DNA of 64,000 nt from Fasciola hepatica (Eukaryota; Platyhelminthes; Trematoda; Plagiorchiida; Fasciolidae): the NCBI GenBank assembly GCA_948099385.1, contig CANUEZ040000020.1, forward strand, positions 9,007,501 to 9,071,500, given 5' to 3'. This document shows, one piece after another, positions 1 to 13,900 of this stretch (within the stretch, counting starts at the first letter, position 1; each line of letters begins with the position of its first letter). The position numbers were made by a program, and so were the translations under genes. Below the pieces are notes generated by a model, which was given only the letters and a program-made list of their open reading frames with translations, searched no databases and was not told the DNA's origin.

Positions 1-1099
1 TCTTTTTACTGAGGTAGTTTTCGTTGTATATTGTATAATTTAATTCATTCTGACGTCTAATTTGACATTCCCCAGATAACTCAAGTAATAATTTACCCGC
101 TTTGAAATCTCTAACCTGTGTTGCGAAAAACGATGAAAAAATTTATATGGGGCTTGTTAGAAACCTTATTATTGGTTGGTCTGGCTGAAAAATTTGTTGA
201 AAATGAAATGAATTGGAGTTACTTTTATGGACTCTGAATGTCTAGGTGCTGCTATTTTATTTTCAGAACTGAACAAAAACTGCCTAGGTATATGCTTGAG
301 TGCCTTAGGTCTACGCAAGTCCACAGTTTGAACAGGTTTCTTCGGGAGCTGAGGTGAGACAGGCTCTGTTTAACCGGAGATGAGAACTGCGTGAAACGGT
401 GGCATTGTGGATGAGCACGGCAAAGACCGAATAGATCTTAAAGGGGTTGGGTACATTATCTAACGAGTATTACAGCATTTCGGTTGGTACCGCGAGAATA
501 GGTTATTTAGTTTGAAAATCGGACACTGAAGTACTCCTAAAGAAATACAGTGTTACGTGAAGAACAATTTAACACAATTCCTGAGTTGATGATTATATAA
601 GAAGTTGGTCGTTTATCATACGTGCCGACAAGTGGAAGAGAGCACTCGGGATTTCTAAATGCGAAGAAAAGAGAAAATTCTGCTCACCGGGAAAAAGTAG
701 CTTTAGGGATGTCAATAAAACATAAAGGGGACTATTTCACCTAGTTTTTACGACTGGGAGCTTTTCTCTTCTACAGGTCAACGGCAATTATTGGAAGGTC
801 ATCAAGGAATCGGACAAGACATGTTACCGTCGATCATTTGTCAGAACTTTCACAGAAATCAATTGTTTATATCACGACAAGAGGAGTTCTTCCAAACAAA
901 ACTTTCTGATCTCCGAATATAACGAAGTATTTATATCATCATCTTACATTCATGAATCGGCCTAGTGATACTGAGCTCACCATGTTGATTCTCCGTAGAA
1001 GTATTTTAGAGGCTGCAGTTGCCACGACCTATAGCAAATTGCAGCAACTGAAAGGCATTAGAGGATTCTCTCAATTATGCTTATCTGTCCGAAGAAAAG
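1..1099. other. Non-coding stretch, nothing recognised
   Basis: AT-rich sequence with no open frame beyond chance length and no element that I recognise on either strand. It may be intronic or upstream DNA of the gene whose exons lie at 4.1 and 17.3 kb, but nothing here shows that directly. Confidence 0.4.
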
Positions 1100-1262
1100 G
1101 AGTGCATTATCAAACCGGCTAGGGTCGACCGACCATCATGGTTAATTTTGAACCCTTGCTTCCAGGGTTCGAATCCAGCCACCACCACCACAGTCGGTCA
1201 CTTTCCCCGAATTACAGTCTCTAATTGGCCGCGAACCCCATCGTGAAATATTTTATCATCAT
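1100..1262 (+). repeat. tRNA-derived SINE-like fragment
   Basis: A perfect RNA polymerase III B box, GGGTTCGAATCC, lies at 1165-1176 and is followed at once by a (CAC)n run. The repeat-like tail ends in a T-rich segment with TCATCATC near 1255. An A box upstream is not clear, so the head is degenerate or truncated. B boxes of this kind with no full cloverleaf are typical of tRNA-derived SINEs. There is no coding content. It could instead be a chance B box; other copies in the genome would settle it. Confidence 0.45.
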
Positions 1263-1729
1263 CTTGTCATCAGTGTGAATTGAATAGGAGGGTAAAAAGA
1301 ACAAAAACCCAGAACATACTTGACTTGGTTCCTTTTATCTATCCAAAAAACGAAACCGTGGTTAGGTTGGGGGTAACTTCCTATTTGGAGTAGGTTAGCG
1401 CAAAATCTAGCTTCCGAGTTAGTGCTAAATTTTGGTAGGTTCACAATGGAAAATAGTGTAGTTTACCTATTCCCTGGAGTACCTACCCATAACATACGTT
1501 TCACTTCAAATGCGTTACTGACATGCACCAAAGTCATTAATAACCTACCGTTGAAATCACTTGAACAGAACTGAATGAAGCTGTACTTAGAAGTAGTAGG
1601 TTTGTCATCGAAGCTTTCCCGGCCGGCAGTAGTGAAAACTATCCTATGGCATAAGTTGGGCTCAACTTCAAACCAGAGCAGAACCATTGGAAGATCTCGG
1701 CGTGAAATCGTTCCGTCCGAACTTTACTC

Positions 1730-1880
1730 CAGCTCTGAGATAGCTGGTCACTGAAATTTAGATGTATCACATTGCGAGATGAAAAGGGTTGCCTGGTTCG
1801 ATTCCATTCTACAGTGGAGAATTAGATTTGCCTCAAATAATCATCATTCAGTGTCAACTGTCCAGTCGTTATGCGGAAAC
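1730..1880 (+). repeat. tRNA-derived SINE-like fragment
   Basis: A B box, GGTTCGATTCC, lies at 1795-1805. It is preceded at about the spacing expected for a tRNA (roughly 50 bases) by an A-box-like stretch around 1739-1752 (ATAGCTGGTCAC). The 3' side continues with a tail containing AATCATCATTC near 1840. No complete cloverleaf folds, so this is read as a degenerate SINE head and not a tRNA gene. Confidence 0.4.
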
Positions 1881-4086
1881 ACTGGAATAACTACCACAGT
1901 GGTTAGAACGTTTCCCGTAACTGTCAGGAAGTGGAAGAACGACATCTGATACAGTAACTTCAATCAATCTTCGTTCAAGAAAGAGCTGCTTTGAAAAGGA
2001 ACCACTGAACTGGTTTAGACCTTCTAAAATGGGGATAATATGAAGAGAATAATACCGGTTTGGTCAGCACTAACAGCATTATTCCTGTTATTGGGAAACA
2101 TGTGTTTTAAGGTTTACTCAGAAGATAGGTCAAAAAAAACCAATTCCCCCCATGAATGTCCTAATTCCCATCAAACAAGGATATATGTATCCTTGGGCAA
2201 AATTTTATCGGAATACGACTTGCTGTCACGTACATTGTTCATGTCATATAGGGACCGTAGGTGTTTCGCAGAATTACCATTGGGGCAAGTGAGAAGCATC
2301 AATCAAATAAAGGGGATTTAGCGTCAATGACATTTCGAAATCCCCATTTAACAATAATTCGCCTCTGAAAGGTCAACGCTCTGACCAACGTTCAACTTTT
2401 CCAAGACGTAATATAGTACCACGGTGTTATCACCATTAGAAATATGCGGCCCCTAACAATACATTATTTATTCTTTTTTCATCTTTGGACAGTAGGTGAA
2501 CATTGAGAGGTGTATTGTCCACACCTAGCTGGATGCAGAATAAGATCAGAGCTGCCTTATAGTACCGATGGATTCAGTGGGTTTTTCAGTCCATCAGAGC
2601 AACTTCGAACAACCTGCCAAATTGGAGTGTTAAAATAATTCACTCCAATGATAACTGTTCATGCTCAATACAGTCTCCGGAAGGGTTTGTCAATAAGTCC
2701 GTTTAATAATGGAACAAAAGTACGGCGGGTTCTCAATAGCCATTAAATATCGGATATCGCAGGGACTGGACATATTTGATGCTCGAAGTGGTAGCTTGAG
2801 AAGATATCCCCCTGGCTTTTCTAGACTTCCGCAGTAAACAAGAACAAGATAGATTAACCTAGACATCAGACTCTTTCTCTTTCCAGTACACATCCAGTGA
2901 ATTGTTTTTTAGGACAGTGTTCAGATCTAGCAGCAGTGAGTTTCGAGTATCCCTCTGTAATATCAGATTACCTGACAGGGTCACTGCCTTGCAGGTTATC
3001 AATTCGGGACTTACCGTCAAAAGGCGGGTACATATGGAAAAGAATTGATCGTTGATTTTTATGTGAAAAATGGGATAGACAAGAGATTGGTCACAATGTG
3101 AGACCACGAGGCTTAACACGCTGTCAAAAGGGTTTATTTGTGGGAGACATGGGCTTAGGTTTTCAACGGGTGCCATCGCGGTAGAATGTAGTAGTACCAC
3201 GGCTCGGCCATTATTGGCCTAATTTTCTATTAGGCAAAAGACCGTTGAAGCAAAGACAGAGGTTACTCAGTGAAAGTCTCACTCTTTAAATATCAATACG
3301 AAATCCATTTTAGTGATTGAACAGTCTGACTAGACTGCGTCTATGGTCATTGAGTTTATTGCCGATTATCTAAAGATCCACTCAATTAATACAATTATCT
3401 ACCTCGTTGAAACTCAACCATAGGAATTTCGCTTGATACGCAATTCCTCTCTTCTGTATAATTCGAGATAAAGAATGAAATATTGATGATGATAATGGTA
3501 ACAATAATGTTATAATTCGCTACTAGCTGTTTTATACGGCCTTCTTCAACCAAAAAGCTTGTTGATATTTCCAAATTTATTTGTTGGATTCTTGCACTTC
3601 CTCTTATTATTCAACTACGGTTATATGCTGGCCGCGTTTTCTAAGCTCAAACCGCCCGACAAAATTCCACTTTTGCATTTATTATAGGCAAAAGAGTTGA
3701 CTTCCTGTTGCATGTATAGGGATATGTCCCAGTCATCTTTTGGGTGTATCAAGAAAAACAAGAAACTGTTTACGTTCCCATGATTTTGCTCGTGATTAAA
3801 ATATTTCAAAGGATTTCATTCACCTGTTTCGGCACATCCACATGGATTTCGTTTTGTCTAAATAAAGGCACGTTTTGATCAACTTAATTGCGTTATTATT
3901 TGTCAATGGTTTCTACCCTTTATCCTAAGAATGAAGTTCTATAACGAACAAAATTCTACACCAAATCTACAAGCAGGTAAACATAAATCATTACAGTTCA
4001 CTAATTTCACATTTTCTTTTGAAATATTACAGTTAAATTCTGAATAACTTTTTTTTGATCATACGCATGTTCCCACGAAATAAAAG
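1881..4086. other. Non-coding stretch before the first supported exon
   Basis: No feature here beats chance. A 93-codon frame at 2040-2321 begins with a hydrophobic run that could pass for a signal peptide, but its length is expected by chance in this composition and it has no recognisable homology. A pyrimidine tract (about 4048-4058, a run of T) leads into the splice acceptor used by the exon at 4087. Confidence 0.4.
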
Positions 4087-4730
4087 GTTTTGTCCGCACC
4101 GTGGGTCAATACCACCTTATCACCAATTGACTCTCCAAGTTCATTCAACTATCCGACGATCTACAACACATCCAACTCCATCCTTGTTGGCGATCCAAGT
4201 CGGGGGTGCGTGAAAAATCCGGGGACATGTTGGTCTCCACCAAATCCACGGACTTGTAAATCACCAACGGAATTCCGACAACTCTTGGCCGGTGATAATC
4301 AGGCTCCTTTCTTTCACACTCCACCGTTGCGAACTCCATTACCTGCCGGATACGAGTTGCAAATGCTACCGCGAGCGGAAGTTCCGTCCCAACAAAGGCG
4401 TACTGATTCCCTGAATGTGGCCTCTTACATTGAAGTACCTCGTGGTTTGGTGTTGGAGAACTACATGATCTCACCGTCCACGGACAGAGATGATGATTAT
4501 CGTGCCCTGACAATGGATATCAAAAGCGGAAAATCTTTGAACCAGAAAACCCGTAAAACAAATCCAATTTTTACTTTCGATTCTGGTTTACTGTTGCCAA
4601 ACACGTGGGCAAAAACAAACACGGGGCAATACTCACCCCAGCTGACCCATATGCAATCAAACAGGGATCGAAGAGCATCCAGCCTGGAAGATCTCAAAGA
4701 AGACGGGGAAACGGAGTCAAAAGAATGTAG
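4087..4730 (+). CDS. Internal exon of a gene encoding a Ser/Pro-rich, probably cytoplasmic region
   Basis: One of two frames in the window too long for chance (about 215 codons up to the donor). The frame is blocked upstream by TAA at 4081 and has no ATG, so it is an internal exon: acceptor ...AAAAG| at 4085-4086 after a T-rich tract, entry in phase 0. A good donor, AG|GTATTT, follows 4730 and leaves phase 2; without splicing the frame would stop at 4753. The product is rich in Ser, Pro, Thr and Asn and has no transmembrane segment or known domain. It contains basophilic kinase-like sites (RRTDS near residue 104, RRASS near residue 195). The donor phase matches the acceptor of the exon at 17288, so both probably belong to one gene. 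This looks like the tail of a receptor or scaffold. I do not recognise the family with confidence. Confidence 0.7.
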
Positions 4731-6954
4731 GTATTTGCAGCCTGAAAACCGGTGATTTCTGCCTCATCATGGTCTGATCTGTATTGAAGTATATTCCGTT
4801 AGATCTAGAATTCTCCTCACAGTCTTTTCACGAGTGATTATTCACCCGAAGTCATCCATACTAAAAATGTTTACTATGATCACCGTTTTGTGTTTGGTTT
4901 CCCCTTAGAGCATTACTGTATTAGTTTTGCGTTTAATGCCAAGGCATACGTTGAATCACCGGGTCCCAAATCGTGAAATCAACGAGGAAGCTCAAATCAA
5001 AACTAGAGTACAAACTGGATTCCGTTTAAAGCTTTATGTTCATTTTGGATTGTTTAATCGAGTATCACTTGGCTAATTTTATCATTTATCACATTTGGTG
5101 AAACGTAATTAACCATACTTGGTAATGCAGCCAATGGGCTCCAATAGAATCATGGCGAAGTCAGTTGGCGGGCATTCAAATTACAAGCTGATTGGCAGCT
5201 AGATTGCCGTGCCATCATAATCGTCGAGGATAATGAGTGAGGTTAACTTGCGAAATGCTCAAAGCTTTCAATGTGACCTAGTAGATCAGCTGGTTGGATG
5301 CCAACATGGTTATATTGAATCAGCGAACAATGGACTGTCACAAACTGGAAATTTAACTTTCCTAGTGTTGCAAGAAACAGGGAATCGCCCACAAAGTGAT
5401 CAGTTAGTCCCCTGAAATAGATATTTACTTCATCAGACACAAGATGTAAAATGTTCCACTGATTAGTGTACTCTGATGTGCTTTGTTTCCTTTACTACAA
5501 AATGCTGGTAACTATAGCTCTTTACCGAAATATTCTGCAAAATTCGTCCCAAACACAAAACTTTTCGTGGGCTCAAAACCGTTTTGTTCCCTTACATACG
5601 TCGTGCTGAAGAGGATTACTTCAGTTTCAGATGCTCATCAGAGACCTTTGACGCATGTGAGCGGCATGTTCACGGGGCAAAATTTCACGATAACGGATGG
5701 TTCAGATGGCCTAAAATGGGGCTTTTATTTTTCCGAATCCGAAAAATCACACTCCCTAAATACAACATAAATTGCAGCAGCTTTGGCAGCTCATCAGAAT
5801 CATTCTGATCGCCCGAGAAAAAGCTGTGACGAAAGTCATCGGTTGATAGACAGGCATCTTTCCATGAAAATTTATGAGGAATAGAAAGGCCACGGGCACT
5901 TCATGGTGAGTGACACAGTGGGTTTCATCTCCTGCGTTCTCAAGTCACAGTCTTTCTGTTTGATTTTTGCAAACAAAATACGAGTGTATGTAGTTGCAAC
6001 CAACAATACGGTGATCTTCTGAGGAAAGATGACACTGTTTTGTTCATTGAGAATTTTAGTTCAGATCTAACCGGAAGAATTAGTGTCAGAAACAAGTGCA
6101 ACAAGAAGCTTCAAGAAACTTTCCACGCAGGTATCTATGAAGATACCATTGCCGGGGGGTCAGTAATGGTAGGAGACAAAATTAAAGAGCTAACGAAATG
6201 TTAGTCTACAGAAATATGGGGCAGTAGAAATAGAAGGTGACTCACAATGTGTCTCTGAGGTTCGGCAAATTTCTATCAAACCAGCCACATGAAATTGCTC
6301 CACAAATTTTGGTTTGATGCAGCTTTCTGTCAGGCGGTTTTACGTCGTTCGAATGGATCCTAATAATTCCGGTGCTGGCTGCCAATTCACGGTAGGTGAG
6401 CATGCACTAATGTACAGGGTAGGGAACCTTTAAGGTTTTGCGTAGGATCCATGATAATAAAACACGAAAAATAGATAAATAAACTAATAATGTCACATGT
6501 AAAATACTTAGGATCAACCCTGGGCGAATCACGTCGCGCTCATCAATCCATCAATATATTTGTAGTTAGAAATACCCGCGGGCAGCGGAAACAAACGTGA
6601 TAATTGTCGATTACGATAAATTGTTGTTTCCAATAGACTATTATAATAACATTTGTAAACAAACGACTTCTCCAAGATAACTGGCCACCGAATTGTCAGA
6701 AATTTCAGCTAAGTTTCTGTCATTAAGGCTGCGCATACTTACCTTATAGACAGTGATGATGTTTGCATTATTCTTGTATGAGTGTGTAAAGTTTTGTCTA
6801 TACTTATGTAGTATGCAAAAACCATTGTGCTTTCGTGGGGGTGGTGCTGGTGAATGTTTGATATACAAAAGGATAAAAAGATAAATATCTCCATGAGCCA
6901 AGGCTCATTAACTGAATAAAGGGGACCCCGCTTTTACAATAATCAAACAACAAT

Positions 6955-7968
6955 ATGGCTGCCTATAGCCTGCTCACTGCACAGGTCCCCCAACGAAAGA
7001 ACACTGTCCGCAGTGTTACTTACTCCTTCATCACATACAAACTATGAGAGTTCCGTTCACCGAGGCATCTCATTTGGCAGGTCGTTTCACGAGATGGCTG
7101 TCAGTCACACAACACATCGAAGTCACTCAACTACCCACGTCTACCACTCTACTCGGTCCCGTTGGCAGGGTCGCCAATATGTATATTTTGTAAGGAATGG
7201 AGCTTTTCCGAAAACAGGGATCACTTGATGTGCCCATTTCCCCTAAGGAAAACCACTGTAGTTCTCGCCAAACCTCAGTTTCCATTTTCCACTGATCTGG
7301 CTGTTTCCCCTTTGTCCGTCTATTCAACATTCGTTTCCTGTCCTCGAGGGCCTCACCCACACCTATTTTTCCTAACTGGTACAAAAGTACGTCATTCTGC
7401 CCTCTTGAAAATTAACCTCGAGTACACCATCCGATCAATTGGTACCTCTTTCACTACTGGATGCTAGCCAAGAATCATGCGCACGATTAACGAGCTCATA
7501 TGCTATTCTGCTTTCGACCCTTGGATGATTTATTCGTAAGCAGCGTGTTCATCTGGCTGCATGCGTACATCTTGGTCTCTAATGAAGTGGAACGGTTGTG
7601 GTGATTCGATGTCCTGTGTCGTGCGCAAACCAAGAAACGTCCCAAATGCTCGCCACTCCGTGGTCGTCATCTTACCGCCCCCAACATGCCTGCTTGAATC
7701 TTATATTGGCATTCAGTTATTCTGTTTTTCTTTTTCCCACCCTGGTTTGGTGCAGCACTTTTATATGCATGTTCCCCGCTTATCCACCGGATTCCCGAGC
7801 AATGTTCTTTTTAGGTTTCTGCTTGAAAGAAACGAGGGCGCTGTTTTCCGTACTTGCCGTTCACCTGAATAATACCCGTACGTCTCACTTCGTTTCTTCA
7901 CGTAGTGGGCGTATCACCACCTTCTGTATTGTTCTCACTCACGGCTACCTATAACATGCTCACTACAC
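6955..7968. repeat. C-rich block bounded by a short imperfect direct repeat; unknown element
   Basis: Base composition changes from about 6.95 kb: the + strand becomes C-rich with several overlapping open frames of 70-118 codons on both strands. A motif of about 27 bases starting GGCTGCCTATAGCCTGCTCACTG near 6958 recurs in the same orientation near 7942 as GGCTACCTATAACATGCTCACTA. None of the frames shows a domain that I recognise. It may be an old retroelement fragment or a non-autonomous element. Boundaries are approximate. Confidence 0.3.
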
Positions 7969-10900
7969 TCATTAAGCAATCAGCAGAGGAGTGAAGATTA
8001 AATATAAAATAATTTACCTTGCCTAATATTCTACTTCAGCAAATTTACTTGGGATAAGCAAGTCTAAAAAATGAAACAGTTAATAGGTTTTTATAGCTAT
8101 TGGATATGCATTGGTACATCGACTGCACGTGAAAATCGACCATCCTACACCTAATAACGCATGGTGTCACGCACGGCTTAGTGTGACATTGCAAACTAAA
8201 ATTGCTCAGATGTGTAAAAAAAGAATCAAAGCTCTACATCTTAACCACAGAATTAACCTGAACCTACGGTAGGGTTGTTTTTGATGGTATATTTTGAGGC
8301 CTAGTGATTCCACTCACAGCAGCATCAACAAGCGCACATGCAGAGAAGCTACGTTCATTATAACAGTAAACCAGATTTCAGAGTATGCGGACATTGTAAA
8401 CAAGTCACTACTTGTTTTATTCATTTGATGAATCACAGATGGGCTGATCTTCTGGTCAGTTGAAAATTGCTCCCTACCGGGCGAGACTTAGGGCACAATT
8501 CGACTTTGAGCGAATCGCATGATATACCAAACAAAAATGAGACATCCGTTGAACCAGTTCAAGTATCCTCTTTACGGTGCACTTCAGTAAGACCTCATTC
8601 CGTTCTATCAGTTAGTCAGTCAGATGAACGACTGGGGCAGGCTAACTACCGACTGAGAAGGATGGGTAGAAAATGAGGACAAGAACGGGGGCAGGTTGAC
8701 ACACACAAGCTTTGCGCACGTGTCATAGTCAAGAGGGATACCGGAGCTCGTGGTAGAAGTGCCCACTGCCTGTAAACATTCATCCACCCACCCCTTCTCT
8801 CGTCCACCAGTATTTTATTCCACAGAAAAACAAGTCACAGCCTAACAGTCTCGATTTTGGCTCCCGTTACCCGAACACGCCAGTCACAAGCACTACAGCA
8901 ATGACAAGCGCAACCCGGCACACATCTGTTCAAGTGAGCGTACTCGTTCAAGTGGATGGTAGGTTGACTGTTCGCGGAAGAGCACGACAATACTCCACGT
9001 ACTCCTCACAGATTGTCCTCATCACCGTAGTTTCACTCAAGAGGATTTGCTCCGTTAGGACTGGATGGGGCAAAGCGAAGACAAAATAGGAGTCCCTCTG
9101 AACTGATGAGTATAAACAACCAGAGTAGCCTAATTGCAATCAAAAATGTTGTGCAGCCTATTTGTTTCGAGCGCAAGAGTGGAGTAAATCTGATGAACAG
9201 CTTTCCGCCAAATGTTTTAAACTCTTCTGCTTTTTTGCCACTTGATTTCGCCAGGGAATGTGACGAGTTGCTTTCGGGTAACAACGACTTGACAACAACA
9301 TGAATTTACCGTATATTCCATGTGCAAAGCAACACCTGGACAAATACTACTGAAACGACAGATAACAGACTGAAGTAATCCTTATTTATATTGAATGAAA
9401 GTGCCATGGATAGCTCTATTTTTAGCATTCTCGGTGGACTAAAAAGGTACTCACCCTAGGGAATCTAAACAAAGTTTCAGGTATAGGTAAGTGTCCGTAG
9501 TTTGGTAGCACAGTGTCATCGGAAAAGATGGTAGTCAGATAACGTTTCCGTTACCCTACTTAAGACCAATTCGCAATCGAAGTTTCTGTTTGTTAGCTGA
9601 AATAATATAAGTATTGTAAATTGTACTGAGAGTCTTTTGAAGAAACTCTATCAATAAGCTTTTATCATGTCACAGCATGTCCTTCTCTGTGTCTTTGCTT
9701 AAGCACAGAGGAATAAGAATTTCTTCATGCCCTGCCGAGGAGGATTAGCTACCTCAAACCCAAGGTTTTATTATCCCTATAGGGCCACCAAAAGATGGTA
9801 ATGATGACCAGCCGAGTATGTCCAGAGCGTCTTACCACGGGTTGACCGATGACAGAGAGTCTGAAGCCCTGCACGAAAAGCGAAATGGTTAAACACTTTT
9901 ATTTGTCCCTTCCCGCTGATTACAAGGAACCACCAAAATACTCAGTTATCTAAGTCGGTTGCTCAAAGGGACCAAAGGTGCTTTACTTCTGCCATCAAAA
10001 TATAACCAGCAATTTGGTCGTGAACGTCAGCGATTAAAGTGTTGTTCTTCCAGAATCTGATTTCAATATCAGCTAAACAACTGAGCACTAATACACCAAA
10101 TACTGGCCATGAAGGAGAGAAAACATTTCGGATGCGAACAGATGTAAATATCATTTCAAACCATTTTAGTGAACTGTAAAAATCTACTTCCGGTTTTACA
10201 GGAAAATCGGGACGGGGAGTTTGTACTGGATCTTCGAACTGAACTATTTCACCCGAAAATCTATATTTCGAAATATTAGGGTGTCATTCTCTTCGTTATG
10301 GACTGTCACTCTTGGACGTTGATTATTGTGCATGGCGTACAGTTCTTCAGCTTTTCAGTGATGACGAAACCAGCATCCACAGAGCGGCGACTGAGTATCG
10401 TTTCAGACATCCAATTTCCGTCTCGTTTTCTCAATGAACAGCGAGAAGGTCTGCGAGTAAAGAACCCAAAGGACTGTCCATTCCAATCCTTGTTTGAGGA
10501 AGTGAAAACTCACGTGTGCCCTACGTAACATTGATAGACGCGCCAGTTCGTAATTTCATAATTTGATATCAAGATGGTGATCAGCCACCACCTATCATAT
10601 GATATATGTAGTTTCTTGAAACGAGAAGTTCGTGAATGGTAATTTATCATTAAAAGTAAGCAAATATTCGTTTCGGATACTCTCCTTTTGTAAAATGGTT
10701 GCATTGGTAACTCTTGGTCATATCCCTACTGGGCTTATAAAGGTAAATCGGGGAGTGGATTTTACCGACTTCACATCCTCCAGTCTGACGAATATCTATT
10801 TATGAAATTAGCCGACGGAGGTTACGCAAATCTCGAGATCCGTGTAACACCAGTTGTCCTTTTGGGTCATCCTAGGGTTCTTCAAGAAAATACCAAGAAA

Positions 10901-13900
10901 CCAGTTAATGAATCACATTCGATACCATTTAACCTGTATATATCGAATGCTTTGGTCAGAACTCGCAATCGAAGTTTCGGAGATAGATCAGTTTGATTTA
11001 TTTGCTATGTCACTCGATAGCGGTACACTCATTATTCATTCACTATTCTTGATAATTACTAGTCAGAATAAGCAAATCAATGTAAACCTGGAATAATCAC
11101 GTGATTCTCCTCGGAAGGTGAGTGCTAGTTGTTAAGCTTTCTTTGATTTACCATTTTCGAGTAACGTGTGTGTAAAACACAACATAGGATAATTTAGACT
11201 CGGAGAAAATCACGTGCACGCTGTATTTAAGATGTTCTTTGTCGCAACGAATGAACTAGCTTTCCCGATGAATATCATCATTTTTTAAGGGTGTTGTATT
11301 CCTTATCTATGAAGAGAAACCATCAGCGATATTTACGGTAATGTGATTTGCGGTCATTTAGAGTTGTAGAAAGATGCTCATCCACAACGCACAAGAGTGT
11401 GAAGAACTCAAACAGGAAACAAATTGATTTATTGACTTTACACAGCTAGTCATTACACGGTGTAGAATATCTGGTGCTTTCTGGTGTTCCTGTCACGCTT
11501 TCTCAAGCCCACTTCCTGGATGCGTGCGCAAGAAGAAGGAACTGGGAACAGAGACGAAAACAAAAACAAAAAAAGAAAATCAAGTTTGTCGGAAAAAGTT
11601 TTACTATCCTTTCCCTAATTTCGGAAGCAAATTCGTGTATGACGAAATTCAGGCAGACCCGGGAGAAGAATGTTTGCCGTTGATTATTGCGTCCAACGGG
11701 TAATTGGACAGAGGGGAGAACATTCTGCTTATGTTTTCTACTTTGCCTGAGTATTTTTCCGTAATTTGTATTACTAGGTAACTGCGTAAGTCGATGACGC
11801 ACTCACTCATTACCCACAGGAATTGCAGGGTACCTGTTCACAGCTGAAACGACCTGTACGGCCTCACAAACACCGTTGCATGCTGACTGTGGTTTCGTTG
11901 GCAGAATTTGTGTCTTGGTTAGGATATTGCGAGCTGAATAGAAAAACTGAGCTGGCTTTGAGCCTTCTTACTGCGCGGAATGAAACGGAATAACTGCGGT
12001 CTTTATTTTATTTCGGGCTATATGCGAACATAATTGTTTCCAATCCCAAAGTGCCTCTTTCGATGCCCTTCACAATCAGTTTACCAATCACGTGGCTGGC
12101 ATATTCCCTGGCAAAATGAAAGCCATCTTCGAGTTACCGGAAGGTTTGCAAAACTATTCAACCACTGAGCGAAAATAACTGAATAATCTACACATCGAGC
12201 GCGTCAATTAGCTTAAAACGTGAGATAACAAGGGCTAGCTATATGTAATTCCTGGTCAATTCGAAAACAATATAAAAGAATATGAAATACTGACTGTTAA
12301 ATAAGGATGGGTCTGAATATATAAAGAATTATGGTTCGTTTATCAAATCATCGCTTCGTTGAGTTCTCAACCCAGTTTAGGACAGGAATAGGTTCAAGTG
12401 TAAACCTTATTTCTACGCGTCTTGTCCATCCAAGTGCTACAATCGCTTAACCTCTACGGGGTTTGAACACACTCTTGGGTACTACTGTTGAGATCAACGA
12501 ATTTATGCATTTGGATTAATTCATTGCTTACAAGTATTCTTCATCTAAAATCTGCCTCCCTTCATTGTGCACTCATAGACAGAAGTGGACGGTTATCAGC
12601 GATTAGTTATAACCATAAATTATGACATTTCAGTATTTCATCGCTTAGATTTCAAGTATGCGATCCATAGTGGTTCAGTAGTAAACGGTTTCTATTTTCT
12701 GCAGTGAAGCTTTTGGCCTTGTTTCCATTAAGAAACAGAGAGCAGTGTGCTATTCTGTTGTTCAGTGATGATTCCTCGGTGACGTTTGACCATCATTTCA
12801 GATCAGACGTGGCCAAGATCATGAGAGGAACTGTATCCTAGAATCACGGATATCCACAGAAAAACGGTTCGGATTGTTTCAGCAGTTCTCCCGAAAGAAC
12901 ATGGAATACAATGAATACCGTACTCGTGAGGGTATCCTTTCGACTCGGTGGCCAACAGTTTAGCAAGTAGTTTCACAATGTATTGTCTACTAAACAGGTT
13001 TGTACTTCACTCATTTCTCGGTGTGGCTCGGGTCATAAACTCAATGAGTGACGCAGATGACGGCATTTCGAATAGGCGCGAAACTCAAAAGATGTAGTGG
13101 AGTTTGTCAAATTGAGTGAATACAAAAAACTGAATCTTCGAAAAGTTTGTCCGCTTCTACTATCACCGGTTCTGCGCATAAAACAGAATCCACAGGCCTG
13201 CAAGTGAATCCAAAGTCAAAAGTGACACAGGAAAGAGATCTTCCGTACTTGGCATGATGCTAAAAACAGTCCAGTAAGATTATCTAACTATTTGAATGAT
13301 TTATAAAACTCTCTTTTCACTGTATTTAAAGCGGCGTTGAACTAAATGTGCTTGTCTATGTGCGGCATGCATTGTATATAAATTCCTTGTTCCATGGTTT
13401 TTTGTAAGTTTTTTCAGAAATTTTTGTTTAAAAGCAGATCAGAATTGCCTACAAGGTGCCTTGCATTTTTTCTTCATTACTTTCACTGTTTCTTAAAAAA
13501 ATACAAATAAAATTGCTTCACAGTAGCTAAAAAAGCAGCTTTTTCTAAAGAAGACTCATGAACTGACAGTATCACAAAGTAACTTTATGCAAAACATCTA
13601 GTAGCAATTGTCGACTGAATACTCATAGTTTTATTGAGGACATCAATAAAATCACTAGTTATTATTCTATTGTCTACTGTTTTTCTGAAAGCAGACCAAA
13701 TCGTCCATAGAAGTTTTGTTCTAGCCGAACATCCCTCTGTTAAAATTGCAGGGTATCTCACTGATGAGTTGCACTTGACGCACGCGCAGTGTGTTGAGAT
13801 GCAATGGTCCATCCGGAACAGTTCGAGCAATTTACAGAATAGCCCTTCCTCCACTGAGTTCAGCATTTCACAAATGTAAATTTCTGTTTGACCTTGTACG

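Noticed and set aside
2040..2321. 93-codon frame starting with a signal-peptide-like hydrophobic run
   Set aside because: Chance length, no homology recognised, and no promoter or neighbouring exon evidence.
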